A stretch of DNA of 64,000 nt, taken from assembly GCA_015075585.1 (NCBI GenBank), contig JABTUB010000002.1, positions 248,001 through 312,000 of the forward strand. The letters are read 5' to 3'. Origin of the DNA: Chloracidobacterium sp. GTDB lineage: Bacteria > Acidobacteriota > Blastocatellia > Pyrinomonadales > Pyrinomonadaceae. A program made the position numbers and the translations under genes. The notes below the pieces were generated by a model, which saw nothing but the letters and a program-made list of their open reading frames with translations, did not search any database and had not been told where the DNA came from. Below are positions 8,376 through 18,000 of the stretch, piece after piece (the first letter of the stretch is position 1; each line of letters opens with the position of its first letter).

Positions 8376-9287
8376 ATGGACATCAATCAACTAGAGGTCA
8401 TCTTAACCGTTGCAAGGGAGCGAAGCTTTTCGAGAGCCGCTGAGGTATTGGGCCGTTCGCAGCCCGCTATCAGCCAAGCAGTGTCGCGACTGGAAGATCA
8501 GCTTGGCGAGGTGCTCTTTGATCGATCGTCCAAGGACGGAACGCTAACGCCGGCGGGAGAGGTCCTTTGCGAGCATGCTGTCGAAATGCTGAACATTCGC
8601 CGCGATGCGTTGGAGGCCCTTCGCGAGATGCGGCTGCTTCGACGCGGCAAGGTCAGAATAAGTGCGAATGAACACACTGTCTTTTTCCTGCTGCCCGTTA
8701 TCGATAAATTCCTTGCAGAGCATCCTGACATCAAGATCGAGGTCAAACGCGGTGTTGCGAGCCGGATACCAAAGGCGATAACTGCACGCGAGGCTGAACT
8801 CGGCGTCATCTCCTTCACGCCGGACGATGATACGATCAACTCGATCGAGGTCGTAACGGACGAACTCGTCCTCGTGGTTGCTCCTGACCACCATTTGGCC
8901 GGAGGCAAGCAGGTGTCGATCGCCGAACTCGGCAGTGAATCGTTCATCGCTCACAATGCCGCGTCGCCATACAGGCAAAAGGTGATAACTGCGTTTGAAA
9001 AGCACAAGACCCCGCTGAATATCTCGGTCGAGTTGCCGTCGCTTGAGGCGATCAAGCGGCTGGTCGAACGCGGTGTCGGCGTTGCATTGATCCCGAGGCT
9101 GACTGCTGAGAGCGAGATCAACGCCGGTATCCTCTCCGCACTGACGGTACCGGAAATGAGGCTGGAAAGGACGTTGAACGTCATCTACAGGCGGAACACT
9201 TCACTGTCGGCAGCGGCCGAGGCATTCCTTGAAGTTTGCCGCGGCCTGCAAAGCGAAAGACCGTCTGTACGCCGAAAGGCTTTTTAG
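8376..9287 (+). CDS. LysR-family transcriptional regulator
   Basis: 303 residues. N-terminal winged helix (about 1-60) with the family pattern SFSRAAEVLGRSQPAISQAV and a long linker helix, then a periplasmic-binding-like effector domain from about residue 90. Typical length. Divergent from the cystathionine synthase/lyase gene, so a sulfur-amino-acid role is plausible, but the effector cannot be read from the sequence. Confidence 0.93.
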   Translation: MDINQLEVILTVARERSFSRAAEVLGRSQPAISQAVSRLEDQLGEVLFDRSSKDGTLTPAGEVLCEHAVEMLNIRRDALEALREMRLLRRGKVRISANEHTVFFLLPVIDKFLAEHPDIKIEVKRGVASRIPKAITAREAELGVISFTPDDDTINSIEVVTDELVLVVAPDHHLAGGKQVSIAELGSESFIAHNAASPYRQKVITAFEKHKTPLNISVELPSLEAIKRLVERGVGVALIPRLTAESEINAGILSALTVPEMRLERTLNVIYRRNTSLSAAAEAFLEVCRGLQSERPSVRRKAF

Positions 9288-9344
9288 GTTACACTCAGTA
9301 GGGTTCGAATTTCACTTAGAACAAAACTACCGAGAGGTTTACAA

Positions 9345-9677
9345 ATGAGCGAGAATGAAGTCGGCGACCGCCCATCCGAAAGTGAGCGTCGCGATTCCTA
9401 CCGAAAAAAACTCATTGTTGACGTCCGCTTTGAGGGCGGCGACGGAACAGGCATTGCCAACACACGCGACATCGGTGTAGGCGGCCTTTACATGACGACG
9501 GCAGCACCGCTGGACATTGGCGACCCGCTGTTGATGACGATCAGCATTCACGGACGTGAACTGCGGCTCAGAGGCGTGGTCGTCTATACGGATCCGGGGC
9601 AAGGTGTGGGTGTGAGGTTCCGAGACATCTCGGATGCCGACCTCGCTGCCCTCCACACTGAGATAGCTGACAATTAG
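9345..9677 (+). CDS. PilZ-domain protein
   Basis: 110 residues forming a single PilZ domain. The c-di-GMP binding signature is present: an N-terminal Arg cluster (ERRDSYRKK) and the DIGVGGLYM motif, which fits the (D/N)xSxxG element with Val in place of Ser. GAGAGG-like ribosome site just before the ATG. It precedes the carboxylate-amine ligase by 15 bases and is probably cotranscribed with it. Binding of c-di-GMP is likely but the Ser to Val change in the second motif makes it less certain. Confidence 0.85.
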   Translation: MSENEVGDRPSESERRDSYRKKLIVDVRFEGGDGTGIANTRDIGVGGLYMTTAAPLDIGDPLLMTISIHGRELRLRGVVVYTDPGQGVGVRFRDISDADLAALHTEIADN

Positions 9678-9692
9678 AGGTTAAAAAGGGGT

Positions 9693-10811
9693 ATGTTCGA
9701 TCAATTTACGCTGGGCATCGAAGAGGAATTCCAGATAGTCGATCCGGAAACTCGTGAGCTTCGATCGCACGTTGCCGAAATGCTGGATGAAGGCAGGCTG
9801 CTGCTTGGTGAGAAGATCAAACCGGAGATGATCCAATCGATGATCGAGGTCGGCACCGGCGTCTGTGCGAACATACAGGAAGCCCGCGAGGATATCTCGA
9901 AACTCCGCTGTATCATCTCCGAACTCGCCGGCCGCAAAGGCCTGAAGATCGTTGCCGCATCGACACACCCTTTCTCTAAGTGGTCTGAACAGAAGATCTA
10001 TGAAGGCGACCGTTACAAGATACTTGTTGACGAGCTTCAAATGGTCGCCCGCTCGCTCCTTATTTTCGGTTTACACGTTCACGTGGGCGTACCCGATGTC
10101 GAGCGCCGCATTCACATAATGAATGCCGCAAGGTATTTCCTGCCGCATGTGCTCGCGATGTCCACCTCATCGCCGTTCTGGCTCGGACACAACACGGGCC
10201 TTAAGTCGTACCGCTCCGAGGTGTTCAAGAAATTTCCGCGCACGGAGGTGCCCGACTACTTCCAGTCGTATTCTCAGTATCAGGCTTATGTCGATCTGCT
10301 TGTAAAGATGAATTGTATCCCCGACGGATCGAAGATCTGGTGGGATGTACGCCCGCACTATAAGTTCCCTACGCTCGAATTCCGTGTCTGCGATATCCCG
10401 ACACGGGTCGATGACACCATCGCGATCGCTGCCCTATTTCAGGCCATCGTTGCAAAACTGCATCTGCTCATAGACGCGAACCTCGGTTTCCGGCTTTATC
10501 CGCGCCGGCTGATACTTGAGAACAAATGGCGGGCGATCCGTTACGGGCTTGACGGCAAACTTCTCGATCTCGGCAAGCAGAAGGAAGTGCCGGTCAAGGA
10601 TCTGATACACGAGCTTCTTGAGTTTGTCGATGAGGTTGTCGATCCGCTCGGTTCGCGAAAAGAGATCGAGCACATCTACACCATACTCGACCGCGGCACA
10701 TCTGCCGACGATCAGATCCGTATCTTTGAGGAATCAGGCGGCAACTTTGAGGCCGTCGTTGATATGCTGATCACGAACACGATGGAAAATGTGCCTAACC
10801 CGTGCTTTTAG
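9693..10811 (+). CDS. GCS2-family carboxylate-amine ligase (YbdK-like)
   Basis: 372 residues, the usual size of the glutamate-cysteine ligase type 2 family. The N-terminal GIEEEFQIVDP motif and the HVHVGVPD metal/ATP site region are diagnostic. The family makes gamma-glutamyl amide bonds from ATP, a carboxylate and an amine; YbdK has weak glutamate-cysteine ligase activity, but the true substrate is unknown here. No glutathione synthetase follows. It converges on a glutamine amidotransferase 22 bases away. Confidence 0.88.
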   Translation: MFDQFTLGIEEEFQIVDPETRELRSHVAEMLDEGRLLLGEKIKPEMIQSMIEVGTGVCANIQEAREDISKLRCIISELAGRKGLKIVAASTHPFSKWSEQKIYEGDRYKILVDELQMVARSLLIFGLHVHVGVPDVERRIHIMNAARYFLPHVLAMSTSSPFWLGHNTGLKSYRSEVFKKFPRTEVPDYFQSYSQYQAYVDLLVKMNCIPDGSKIWWDVRPHYKFPTLEFRVCDIPTRVDDTIAIAALFQAIVAKLHLLIDANLGFRLYPRRLILENKWRAIRYGLDGKLLDLGKQKEVPVKDLIHELLEFVDEVVDPLGSRKEIEHIYTILDRGTSADDQIRIFEESGGNFEAVVDMLITNTMENVPNPCF

Positions 10812-10833
10812 CGGGACGAACATTTGCTGCCGC

Positions 10834-11763
10834 TCAACTGTCTGACCGGCTTGTGCTGTGCTGAAGTGCAAGTTCAAGGAAATTCTCGAACAAGATGCGG
10901 CCGTCGCGGCTCTTATTCTGATGCTCCCACCGCGTCGGGTTCTTGTGCCAGTCCTCAAATGATTTTTCCAGATGGAACTGGACGCAGTAGATCATCTGCC
11001 CGTCTGTGCGTTTGACCATCATCTGATTCTTACAAAGGTACGACGTCGCAAGGAGCTTGAAGCCATCAGGCACACCCTCGACCTGGATGCCGTGATTCTG
11101 CCACACGCGCAGGATATTGTCCTTTTTTGTGTACTCCTGCCAAACACCGCTGCGCTCATCGTCATTTCCCGCAAAGATCGGATCCGTCTTATCGACGATC
11201 TTTACAAAGCGGTATTGATATTCCACCACGCGGCCGTCCCGCTTCTCTGCCGGGTCAAGCTTGTCAAGTGTCGTCAATTCAGCACCGTAAGCAAGGCCGA
11301 CAAGCTGGTGTGCGCCGCAAATGGCAAGCACGGGTATCTTCGTCGAGTGGATGAACTCCGTGAACTTTTTGATATGCTCGGGATTATAGTAGTCAAAGTC
11401 CGCGTATGTGCCCGACATAACGATCGCGTTCGGGCGAAACCGCTCCGCTGCTTCAGCGATCTCCGACAGATGAACGGTCAGCGTTTTCGGGTTCTTTACA
11501 AGCCGGATAACGTTTCGTGCGATATTGTCGCAAGCCATTGACGACACGGAGCGCTCAAACTCGAGCTTTGCATGGAGCGACTCGCCCCACTCCTCGCGCG
11601 CAAGGTCGGACAGGTCAGACTCGTAGCGCAGCAGATCGTTAACGATCAGCACCTTCGAGTGGCTGATCTGCTTCTCGATCGGCTCGTACTGGCAGAAAGT
11701 ACTGTTATTGTAAGGGAACGGAAGGTTCTCAGTTTCCGCCGCCTTAGATATCCTGTCGTACAT
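10834..11763 (-). CDS. Class I glutamine amidotransferase-like protein
   Basis: 309 residues. The GATase1 fold is centred on residues 35-290; the nucleophile C149 sits in AICGAHQLVG and the catalytic His/Glu pair is in VQFHLEKS (H264, E266), so the triad is intact. An unusual N-terminal segment of about 35 residues and a helical insertion (50-105) precede the core. The family releases ammonia from glutamine or cleaves gamma-glutamyl bonds; no synthetase domain is fused. Its neighbour is a gamma-glutamyl-forming GCS2 enzyme, which makes a gamma-glutamyl hydrolase role possible. Confidence 0.8.
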   Translation of the reverse strand: MYDRISKAAETENLPFPYNNSTFCQYEPIEKQISHSKVLIVNDLLRYESDLSDLAREEWGESLHAKLEFERSVSSMACDNIARNVIRLVKNPKTLTVHLSEIAEAAERFRPNAIVMSGTYADFDYYNPEHIKKFTEFIHSTKIPVLAICGAHQLVGLAYGAELTTLDKLDPAEKRDGRVVEYQYRFVKIVDKTDPIFAGNDDERSGVWQEYTKKDNILRVWQNHGIQVEGVPDGFKLLATSYLCKNQMMVKRTDGQMIYCVQFHLEKSFEDWHKNPTRWEHQNKSRDGRILFENFLELALQHSTSRSDS

Positions 11764-11840
11764 ATCAACCTAACCTATGCGGGCGATGCACCGCCGCGCA
11801 TCCAAGTATTATACCATTCCCGGCGTCTTGGTAAAGAGTG

Positions 11841-12326
11841 CTAGGGCCTCCCGGCATAGCGATCGCTCGCCTTCGTATCAAATTGCGGAACCTCTTCACC
11901 CGCTCCGATAGCATAAAATTCAGAGCGGAGATGTTTAAGTACCCGTCCGCGAAACCGTTTCATCGCCGCCGGTGCGAGACTTACTGAAGCCTCATCGATC
12001 ATAAGTATCAGCCGCTGCCATGCGGTTTCGAGTTCGTCGGCAATGACCGAAACCTTTGTGATGTTATACGGAACGGCGAACTCCCGGACGCCGATCCGAA
12101 CGAACACACGCAAATAACGCGCCGCCGCAAGGTCCGGGCACGAGATGCGGCGTTTGCCTACCCTTAATTCGATACCTAACAGTGTGTATTGGATGGCCGG
12201 AGAATTCTCCCGCTCGGGAATGTCGAGGACGATGCGGCGAGTCCGCTGAGAATGTACTTTTGAGAGGTAAAGGCTCGGCAGCCACTCACTGCCGAGCCCG
12301 GAACGTAACAATGCGATCGGATCCAT
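11841..12326 (-). CDS. Hypothetical protein downstream of nuoN
   Basis: 161 residues from ATG 12326, 14 bases after the nuoN stop; the open frame continues upstream only as a shadow across nuoN. The protein is soluble and mixed alpha/beta with many Arg residues and two Cys; I recognise no domain. Start MDPIALLRSGLGSEWLPSLY. Same strand and tight spacing suggest it is the last gene of the nuo transcription unit. Confidence 0.6.
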   Translation of the reverse strand: MDPIALLRSGLGSEWLPSLYLSKVHSQRTRRIVLDIPERENSPAIQYTLLGIELRVGKRRISCPDLAAARYLRVFVRIGVREFAVPYNITKVSVIADELETAWQRLILMIDEASVSLAPAAMKRFRGRVLKHLRSEFYAIGAGEEVPQFDTKASDRYAGRP

Positions 12327-12340
12327 GCCGCGAAACCGGA

Positions 12341-13885
12341 CTATTTCTCGGCCCTCACCGATATCTGTGCAGGCGAGGTTGAGAAACGCTTGATAACGCG
12401 GTCGCCAAAGAGTCCGAAATAGAATATGCCTATAACTGCAGCGATCAGTGCTGCCGCCAGAGCAGGCGTCATCTTTGGCGTACGCCATTCCGAAACGCGT
12501 TCCTTAAAGAACATCACCACGACGACGCGAAGGTAATAATACGCCGAGATCGCCGTGTTGATCACCGCAACGACAACCATGGCCGTTACGAGTACATTGC
12601 CGGCTTCCAGAGCCGGCCGGAATACGAGAACCTTGCCGACAAAGCCCGCCGTGAGCGGCATTCCGAGCAGCGAAAGCAGGAACAGCGAAAGCGAGAATGA
12701 CAGCTCGGGCGAGCGGAAACCGATACCGTGATAATCTTCGATATCGGCGCGCCGGTCGTTCTTTTGACCTATTAGCGTAATGATCGCAAACGCTCCGAGG
12801 TTCGTGATCGCATAGGTCAGCATATAGAAGGCAACGGCAGCGATCGCCTCATCGCGTGCGGCTTGGGTCTTTGCAAGGCCTGCACCTACAAAACCGACAA
12901 GCGTATAGCCTGCATGCGCGATAGATGAATATGCGAGCATTCGCTTGATATTCGACTGCAGGATAGCAGCAACGTTTCCAACGGTCATTGTTAGGATCGC
13001 AAGCACAGAAATGCCCGTGATCCACGATTCGTGCAGATAGGATGAGACGTTGATACCGGCGATGAGCGGAAAACCGAGAACGAATATCCGCAGGAACGAC
13101 GCAAAAGCTGCCGCCTTTGGCCCGGCAAGCATAAATGCCGTAACAGGCGAAGGTGCTCCCTCATATACGTCCGGTGTCCACACATGGAACGGAGCCATTG
13201 CAACCTTAAAACCGAATCCGACGATCATCAACGCACCGCCGACGAGCATCAGCGCAGGAAAATTGGGATCTGACATCTTTGCCGCGATCTGCGTGAGATT
13301 GGTTGTTGCGGTAGCACCGTAAACGAGAGCCATTCCATAAAGGAGGAATGCAGAAGCGAACGAACCAAGGAAGAAATACTTCATCGCAGATTCGTTCGAC
13401 TTGAGATCGCCGCGGCGAAGACCTGCCATCACATAGGTCGATATCGAAAGCGTCTCAAGCCCGAGAAAGATCACGACCAGATCGTTGCCGGCCGACATCA
13501 TCATCATGCCGAAGGTCGCGAACATCAGCAGAGCGTGATACTCGCCGACCGGTATCTTTTCGTTCTCAGTCCATACGGTCGAAACAAGGATGGTCATTGC
13601 CGTAACGAACAAAAAGACGAACGAGAAGCTGAGGCGCAGGTTGTCCGTTGCGATCATGCCGTTCCATGAGGTCGCAGGCACGGTTCCGCCCCACATCATA
13701 GCCAGGAAGATGCCCGAAGTGAACAGAGCAATTATCGAAATGGCCCCCGTCACGCCGCGCTGCTTGGGGAAAAAGCAGTCGTAGAGCATCACTACGATAC
13801 CCGCAGCGGCGACGATCAATTCCGGCAGAATGATCGAGATGTTCGGGTCGGGGGTCAAAAGTTCTGAGATCATCAAAATACTCAT
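12341..13885 (-). CDS. nuoN: NADH-quinone oxidoreductase subunit N
   Basis: 514 residues, about 14 membrane helices, antiporter-like (Mrp-type) proton-pumping subunit at the membrane arm of complex I. The GVFVGAG/AHAGY helix pattern (YSSIAHAGYTLVGF) and the conserved PFHVWTPDVYEGAPSPVTAFM-type loop region (key residues H-W-P-D-E) identify it. Follows nuoM by 30 bases in the usual L-M-N order. Confidence 0.96.
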   Translation of the reverse strand: MSILMISELLTPDPNISIILPELIVAAAGIVVMLYDCFFPKQRGVTGAISIIALFTSGIFLAMMWGGTVPATSWNGMIATDNLRLSFSFVFLFVTAMTILVSTVWTENEKIPVGEYHALLMFATFGMMMMSAGNDLVVIFLGLETLSISTYVMAGLRRGDLKSNESAMKYFFLGSFASAFLLYGMALVYGATATTNLTQIAAKMSDPNFPALMLVGGALMIVGFGFKVAMAPFHVWTPDVYEGAPSPVTAFMLAGPKAAAFASFLRIFVLGFPLIAGINVSSYLHESWITGISVLAILTMTVGNVAAILQSNIKRMLAYSSIAHAGYTLVGFVGAGLAKTQAARDEAIAAVAFYMLTYAITNLGAFAIITLIGQKNDRRADIEDYHGIGFRSPELSFSLSLFLLSLLGMPLTAGFVGKVLVFRPALEAGNVLVTAMVVVAVINTAISAYYYLRVVVVMFFKERVSEWRTPKMTPALAAALIAAVIGIFYFGLFGDRVIKRFSTSPAQISVRAEK

Positions 13886-13915
13886 CTAAATAAATCTCTC
13901 TGCGTCAATTCTCGG

Positions 13916-15499
13916 TTATTTTTCCGCGACCGTACCGCCGGCCTGCTGCATCACGTGCACTTCGATCGCCTTGACGCTGTCAACCGTCCTGCTGAGGAAC
14001 GGCTTGGGATAAACTCCCATATAAACCATCAGGAACAGCAGCGGTATCATCAAGCCTATCTCACGCCACGAAAGGTCAGTTACTACACGGTTCTCTTCGC
14101 GTGTAACCTTTCCGAAGAAAACACGCTGCACGAGCCAAAGGAGATAAACCGCGGCCAAAATAACACCTATACATGCCCACATCGCCGCAAAATAATTCCA
14201 ATTCACAGGGCCGGAAGATGAAAGGACCTGCGAATCGAACATACCGATCATTACAAGGAATTCGCCGATAAATCCGTTCAGGAACGGCAATCCGATCGAG
14301 GACATTGTTGTAATGACCATAAAGGTCGCGAAAATCGGCATCGGCGTAGCAAGGCCGCCGAGCTTATCGATCTCACGCGTATGCCGCCGTTCATAGATAA
14401 ATCCGACAAGGATGAAGAGTGCTCCGGTCGAGACACCGTGATTGAGCATCTGATAGATCGCGCCCTGCATTCCCATTTCGGTAAATGAGAACATTCCGAG
14501 AACGATGAAGCCCATGTGTGCGACCGATGAATAGGCAACCAGCCGTTTCCAATCCGGCTGCACCATTGCAACCAGCGCACCGTAAATGATGCCGATGACC
14601 GCGAGGATTATAAAAAGCCATGCCCACTCGCGGCTCTGTTCGGGGAACAGAGCGAAGTTGAAACGCATCAGCCCGTATGTTCCCATCTTGAGAAGTATTG
14701 CGGCAAGGATGACGGAGCCGGCGGTCGGAGCCTCGGTATGAGCGTCCGGAAGCCATGTATGCAGCGGAAATATCGGAACCTTGATCGAGAACGCAAGAGC
14801 GAATGCCAGGAAAAGCAGCGTACCGGCCGTCGCCATCGGGCCGGCAAAGCTCATTTGGCCGCCTTTCAGAGCCTGCGTAATGGCGACAAGATCGAACGTA
14901 CCGTGAAAGCCCGTCTGATCGGCATAAATGTAATACAGCGAGATTATAGCAACGAGCATCAGCAGGCTGCCGACACCTGTGAAAATAAAGAATTTCAGCG
15001 CCGCATAGATGCGGTTATTGCCGCCCCAAACGCCGATGAGAAAGAACATCGGTATAAGCGAAGCCTCGAAGAACAGGTAAAAAACAAGCAGGTCGAGCGA
15101 TACGAATACGCCGAGCATAGCGGATTCGAGCAAGAGCATGAACGCATAGAATGCGGTCTGCTTTTTCTCGACGGCATTCCATGCCGCCAACACGGAGATC
15201 GGCATGATGAACGTCGTCAAAAGGACAAGCCAGAAGCTGAGGCCGTCAACGCCGACATGATAATTGGTATTGATCGCACTGATCCACGGCACGTTCTGCT
15301 CGAAGATGTAGCCCCCGGACGGCAATGCCGTACCGAACATCGTCAAAGAAATGAGGAAATTCGCGAGCGTAACGCCCAAAGCGAGCCACTTCAAATGGCC
15401 CTCCTTTCCCCAGAACATCTGATGAGCGATCATCAGCAACGTTCCGACCACAGGCAGAAGGATCAGGATAGTCAAAAGATTTTCGGTGATAAGACCCAT
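13916..15499 (-). CDS. nuoM: NADH-quinone oxidoreductase subunit M
   Basis: 527 residues, about 14 membrane helices. Contains the antiporter-family loop PLHTWLPDAHTEAPTAGSV and the YSSVAHMGFIVLG helix typical of NuoM. Second proton-translocating antiporter-like subunit of NDH-1. The start ATG lies one base after the nuoL stop, implying translational coupling. Confidence 0.96.
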   Translation of the reverse strand: MGLITENLLTILILLPVVGTLLMIAHQMFWGKEGHLKWLALGVTLANFLISLTMFGTALPSGGYIFEQNVPWISAINTNYHVGVDGLSFWLVLLTTFIMPISVLAAWNAVEKKQTAFYAFMLLLESAMLGVFVSLDLLVFYLFFEASLIPMFFLIGVWGGNNRIYAALKFFIFTGVGSLLMLVAIISLYYIYADQTGFHGTFDLVAITQALKGGQMSFAGPMATAGTLLFLAFALAFSIKVPIFPLHTWLPDAHTEAPTAGSVILAAILLKMGTYGLMRFNFALFPEQSREWAWLFIILAVIGIIYGALVAMVQPDWKRLVAYSSVAHMGFIVLGMFSFTEMGMQGAIYQMLNHGVSTGALFILVGFIYERRHTREIDKLGGLATPMPIFATFMVITTMSSIGLPFLNGFIGEFLVMIGMFDSQVLSSSGPVNWNYFAAMWACIGVILAAVYLLWLVQRVFFGKVTREENRVVTDLSWREIGLMIPLLFLMVYMGVYPKPFLSRTVDSVKAIEVHVMQQAGGTVAEK

Positions 15500-15500
15500 A

Positions 15501-17621
15501 CTAACCGACCAGCTTTAATCCGTAATAAATAAAGTAACCGACGACGACGACGGCTCCGAAGACTATCACCGCAGCATAACTGCGAATGTAGCCGACCTGA
15601 ACGGAGCGAACGGCGTTGCCTAGTTCTACCGCAAAATGGCCAATGCCGTTGACGATGCCGTCAATAAATCCGACGTCAAACCCTTTCCAAAGCCCTTCGC
15701 GCGACAGCGTCGTAAGCGGATCGACAAAATAGCCGTTGTAGAGTTCGTCAACACGCCATTTGTCCTCGAGTATCTTCGGCAGCTTCCTCAGGGGCGTCTT
15801 TGCGAATAACAGCCAACCAGCGACGATGCCGGCAACGGCCAAAATGACCGAAAGTACAGCGAGCTTTCGTTCCGCAGAAACTTCCTCGGCGGAGTGGTGC
15901 ACCTCAGACGCCGCAGCAGCCGCATTGTGTTCGCCGCCCGCAGCCGGCGCCTCGTGTCCGGCATTCGGCCCTACCTTTGCGATCACCGGTTCGAGGACGC
16001 GTTCAAAGACGTTCATGTCCTTGGCTCCGAACATCGAACTCATCGCATACGGAACGCCGACAAGCCCGCCGATGGTCGAAAGTACCGCAAGGACAATGAG
16101 CGGCGCTGTCATCAACCAATGCGACTCATGCGGCTTAAAATCGGCAGGGAGCGGATGATGCTCCTCATCATCGGCAGAAGCGTGCTGACCTTCGATCTTG
16201 TTATGATAACGCTCCTCGCCAAAGAAGGTCATCGCCATAAGACGCGTCATATACACGGCAGTAAGCACCGCCGTAATGAGGCCGACGATCCATAGAACAT
16301 AATTCCAGCCTTCCGGCAGTCCGCTTGCCGAAAAGGTGCGATAAAGGATCTCATCCTTTGAGAAAAAGCCGGCCCATATCGGTATGCCGCAGATCGCAAG
16401 CCAAGCCGTTCCCATCGTGATATACGTGATCGGCATATACTTGCGTAGATTGCCCATTTTGCGCATATCCTGCTCGTGATGCATTCCTGTAATGACCGAG
16501 CCTGAGCCAAGGAACAAGAGCGCCTTGAAGAAAGCGTGCGTCATCACATGAAATATCGCCGAGATGAACGCACCGACGCCGCAGGCAAGGAACATATAAC
16601 CGAGCTGAGAAACGGTCGAATAAGCGAGAACCTTTTTGATGTCGTTCTGAGCGAGGCCGATCGAAGCGGCAAATATCGCCGTACCACAGCCGATCAAGGC
16701 GACGATGAACATCGCCGTCGGCGCATTCTGATATATCGCGTTGCAGCGTACTACCATATAGACACCGGCCGTAACCATTGTCGCTGCGTGGATAAGCGCC
16801 GAGACGGGTGTCGGGCCTGCCATTGCATCCGGCAGCCATGTAAAAAGCGGTATCTGTGCGGATTTGCCTGTCGCGCCGATGAATAGAAGCACTGCGGCCG
16901 ATGTAATGCCGCCCGCAAAGATACTCTGCCAGCTGAACGGATCGGCAGACATTTGGGCGATCACATTCAGCGCACTGGCGACGTGTACGCCGTCAACCGT
17001 CTTATCGTAGAACGACATCGAACCGGTCAGCGTGAAGATCAGGAATATCCCGATCAGCACGCCCCAATCGCCGATTCGGTTCATTACAAAGGCCTTCTTA
17101 GCGGCACGCCGTGCCTCGTCCTTTGTAAAGTAGTAACCGATCAGCAGATACGAGCAAAGGCCCACGCCTTCCCAACCGACGAACATAAGCAGAATGTTAT
17201 CGGCAAGGATAAGCGTCAGCATCGAGAACATGAACAGGTTCAGGTAGGCGAAGAAACGGTAGAATCCGCTGTCGCCCTTCATATATCCCGTTGCAAAGAT
17301 GTGGATCAGCAGGCCGACAAATGTAATGAACGACGCATAGATCGCCGACAAATGATCCATCGCAAGGCCGAAATCCGCACGGAAGTCGCCCGCCTGGACC
17401 CAAGTCCATAAATGATCGAACGTCGGCTGAGCCGCGAACATCGCTCCGCCGCCTGCGACAAATGCTATGTACAATGCGACGGCACACGACACGAATATCG
17501 CCGCGCAAGCCACAACGCCGCTGAACAACTCGTTCCGCAGTTTGCCGCCGATCAACCAGTTGATGACTGCACCGGCAAGCGGAGCGAAAATTACTAGACT
17601 TAGAAGGTTATTTTCGTTCAT
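15501..17621 (-). CDS. nuoL: NADH-quinone oxidoreductase subunit L
   Basis: 706 residues, longest antiporter-like subunit, with about 16 helices including the C-terminal lateral helix region. Core motifs: PLFTWLPDAMAGPTPVSALI and YSTVSQLGYMFLA. An Ala/His/Glu-rich insert (about residues 560-590, e.g. EHNAAAAASEVHHSAEEV) precedes the last helices and is low complexity. Next gene upstream is nuoK. Confidence 0.96.
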   Translation of the reverse strand: MNENNLLSLVIFAPLAGAVINWLIGGKLRNELFSGVVACAAIFVSCAVALYIAFVAGGGAMFAAQPTFDHLWTWVQAGDFRADFGLAMDHLSAIYASFITFVGLLIHIFATGYMKGDSGFYRFFAYLNLFMFSMLTLILADNILLMFVGWEGVGLCSYLLIGYYFTKDEARRAAKKAFVMNRIGDWGVLIGIFLIFTLTGSMSFYDKTVDGVHVASALNVIAQMSADPFSWQSIFAGGITSAAVLLFIGATGKSAQIPLFTWLPDAMAGPTPVSALIHAATMVTAGVYMVVRCNAIYQNAPTAMFIVALIGCGTAIFAASIGLAQNDIKKVLAYSTVSQLGYMFLACGVGAFISAIFHVMTHAFFKALLFLGSGSVITGMHHEQDMRKMGNLRKYMPITYITMGTAWLAICGIPIWAGFFSKDEILYRTFSASGLPEGWNYVLWIVGLITAVLTAVYMTRLMAMTFFGEERYHNKIEGQHASADDEEHHPLPADFKPHESHWLMTAPLIVLAVLSTIGGLVGVPYAMSSMFGAKDMNVFERVLEPVIAKVGPNAGHEAPAAGGEHNAAAAASEVHHSAEEVSAERKLAVLSVILAVAGIVAGWLLFAKTPLRKLPKILEDKWRVDELYNGYFVDPLTTLSREGLWKGFDVGFIDGIVNGIGHFAVELGNAVRSVQVGYIRSYAAVIVFGAVVVVGYFIYYGLKLVG

Positions 17622-17666
17622 TCCAAACGATCAGAGCGCTGCCGCTCTCCGGCCCTTGTGATACTT

Positions 17667-17972
17667 TTAATTCTTCAAAATACTCGCGTCGTCCACATCG
17701 ACAGATATCTTGTTGCGGAAAAAGGCGATAATGATGCCCAATCCGACCGCGGCCTCGGCGGCAGCGACACTCATCACCATAAAAACGAACAACTGCCCCG
17801 TTGCATCGCCGTAATAACGTGAGAATGCGACAAAGGTCAAATTGACGCCGTTCAGCATCAATTCAAGGCACATAAAAAGTCCTAAGGCATTGCGCTTAAA
17901 GATCATTCCTACACAGCCGATCGTAAAGAGTATGCCCGACAGTGCCAAAAAACTTCCTAATGATGGTTCCAT
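17667..17972 (-). CDS. nuoK: NADH-quinone oxidoreductase subunit K
   Basis: 101 residues with three membrane helices; the conserved membrane glutamates in FMCLELMLNGVNL and AAAEAAVGLGI are present, as required for proton transfer in the E-channel of complex I. Typical length. Position between nuoJ and nuoL is standard. Confidence 0.96.
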   Translation of the reverse strand: MEPSLGSFLALSGILFTIGCVGMIFKRNALGLFMCLELMLNGVNLTFVAFSRYYGDATGQLFVFMVMSVAAAEAAVGLGIIIAFFRNKISVDVDDASILKN

Positions 17973-18000
17973 ATCAAAACTCTGCCTTCGCTCTCAAAAC

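Noticed and set aside
11764-11840. Terminator hairpin after the hypothetical gene downstream of nuoN
   Set aside because: TGCGGGCG...CGCCGCGCA can pair only imperfectly and has no T-run, so it is not convincing.
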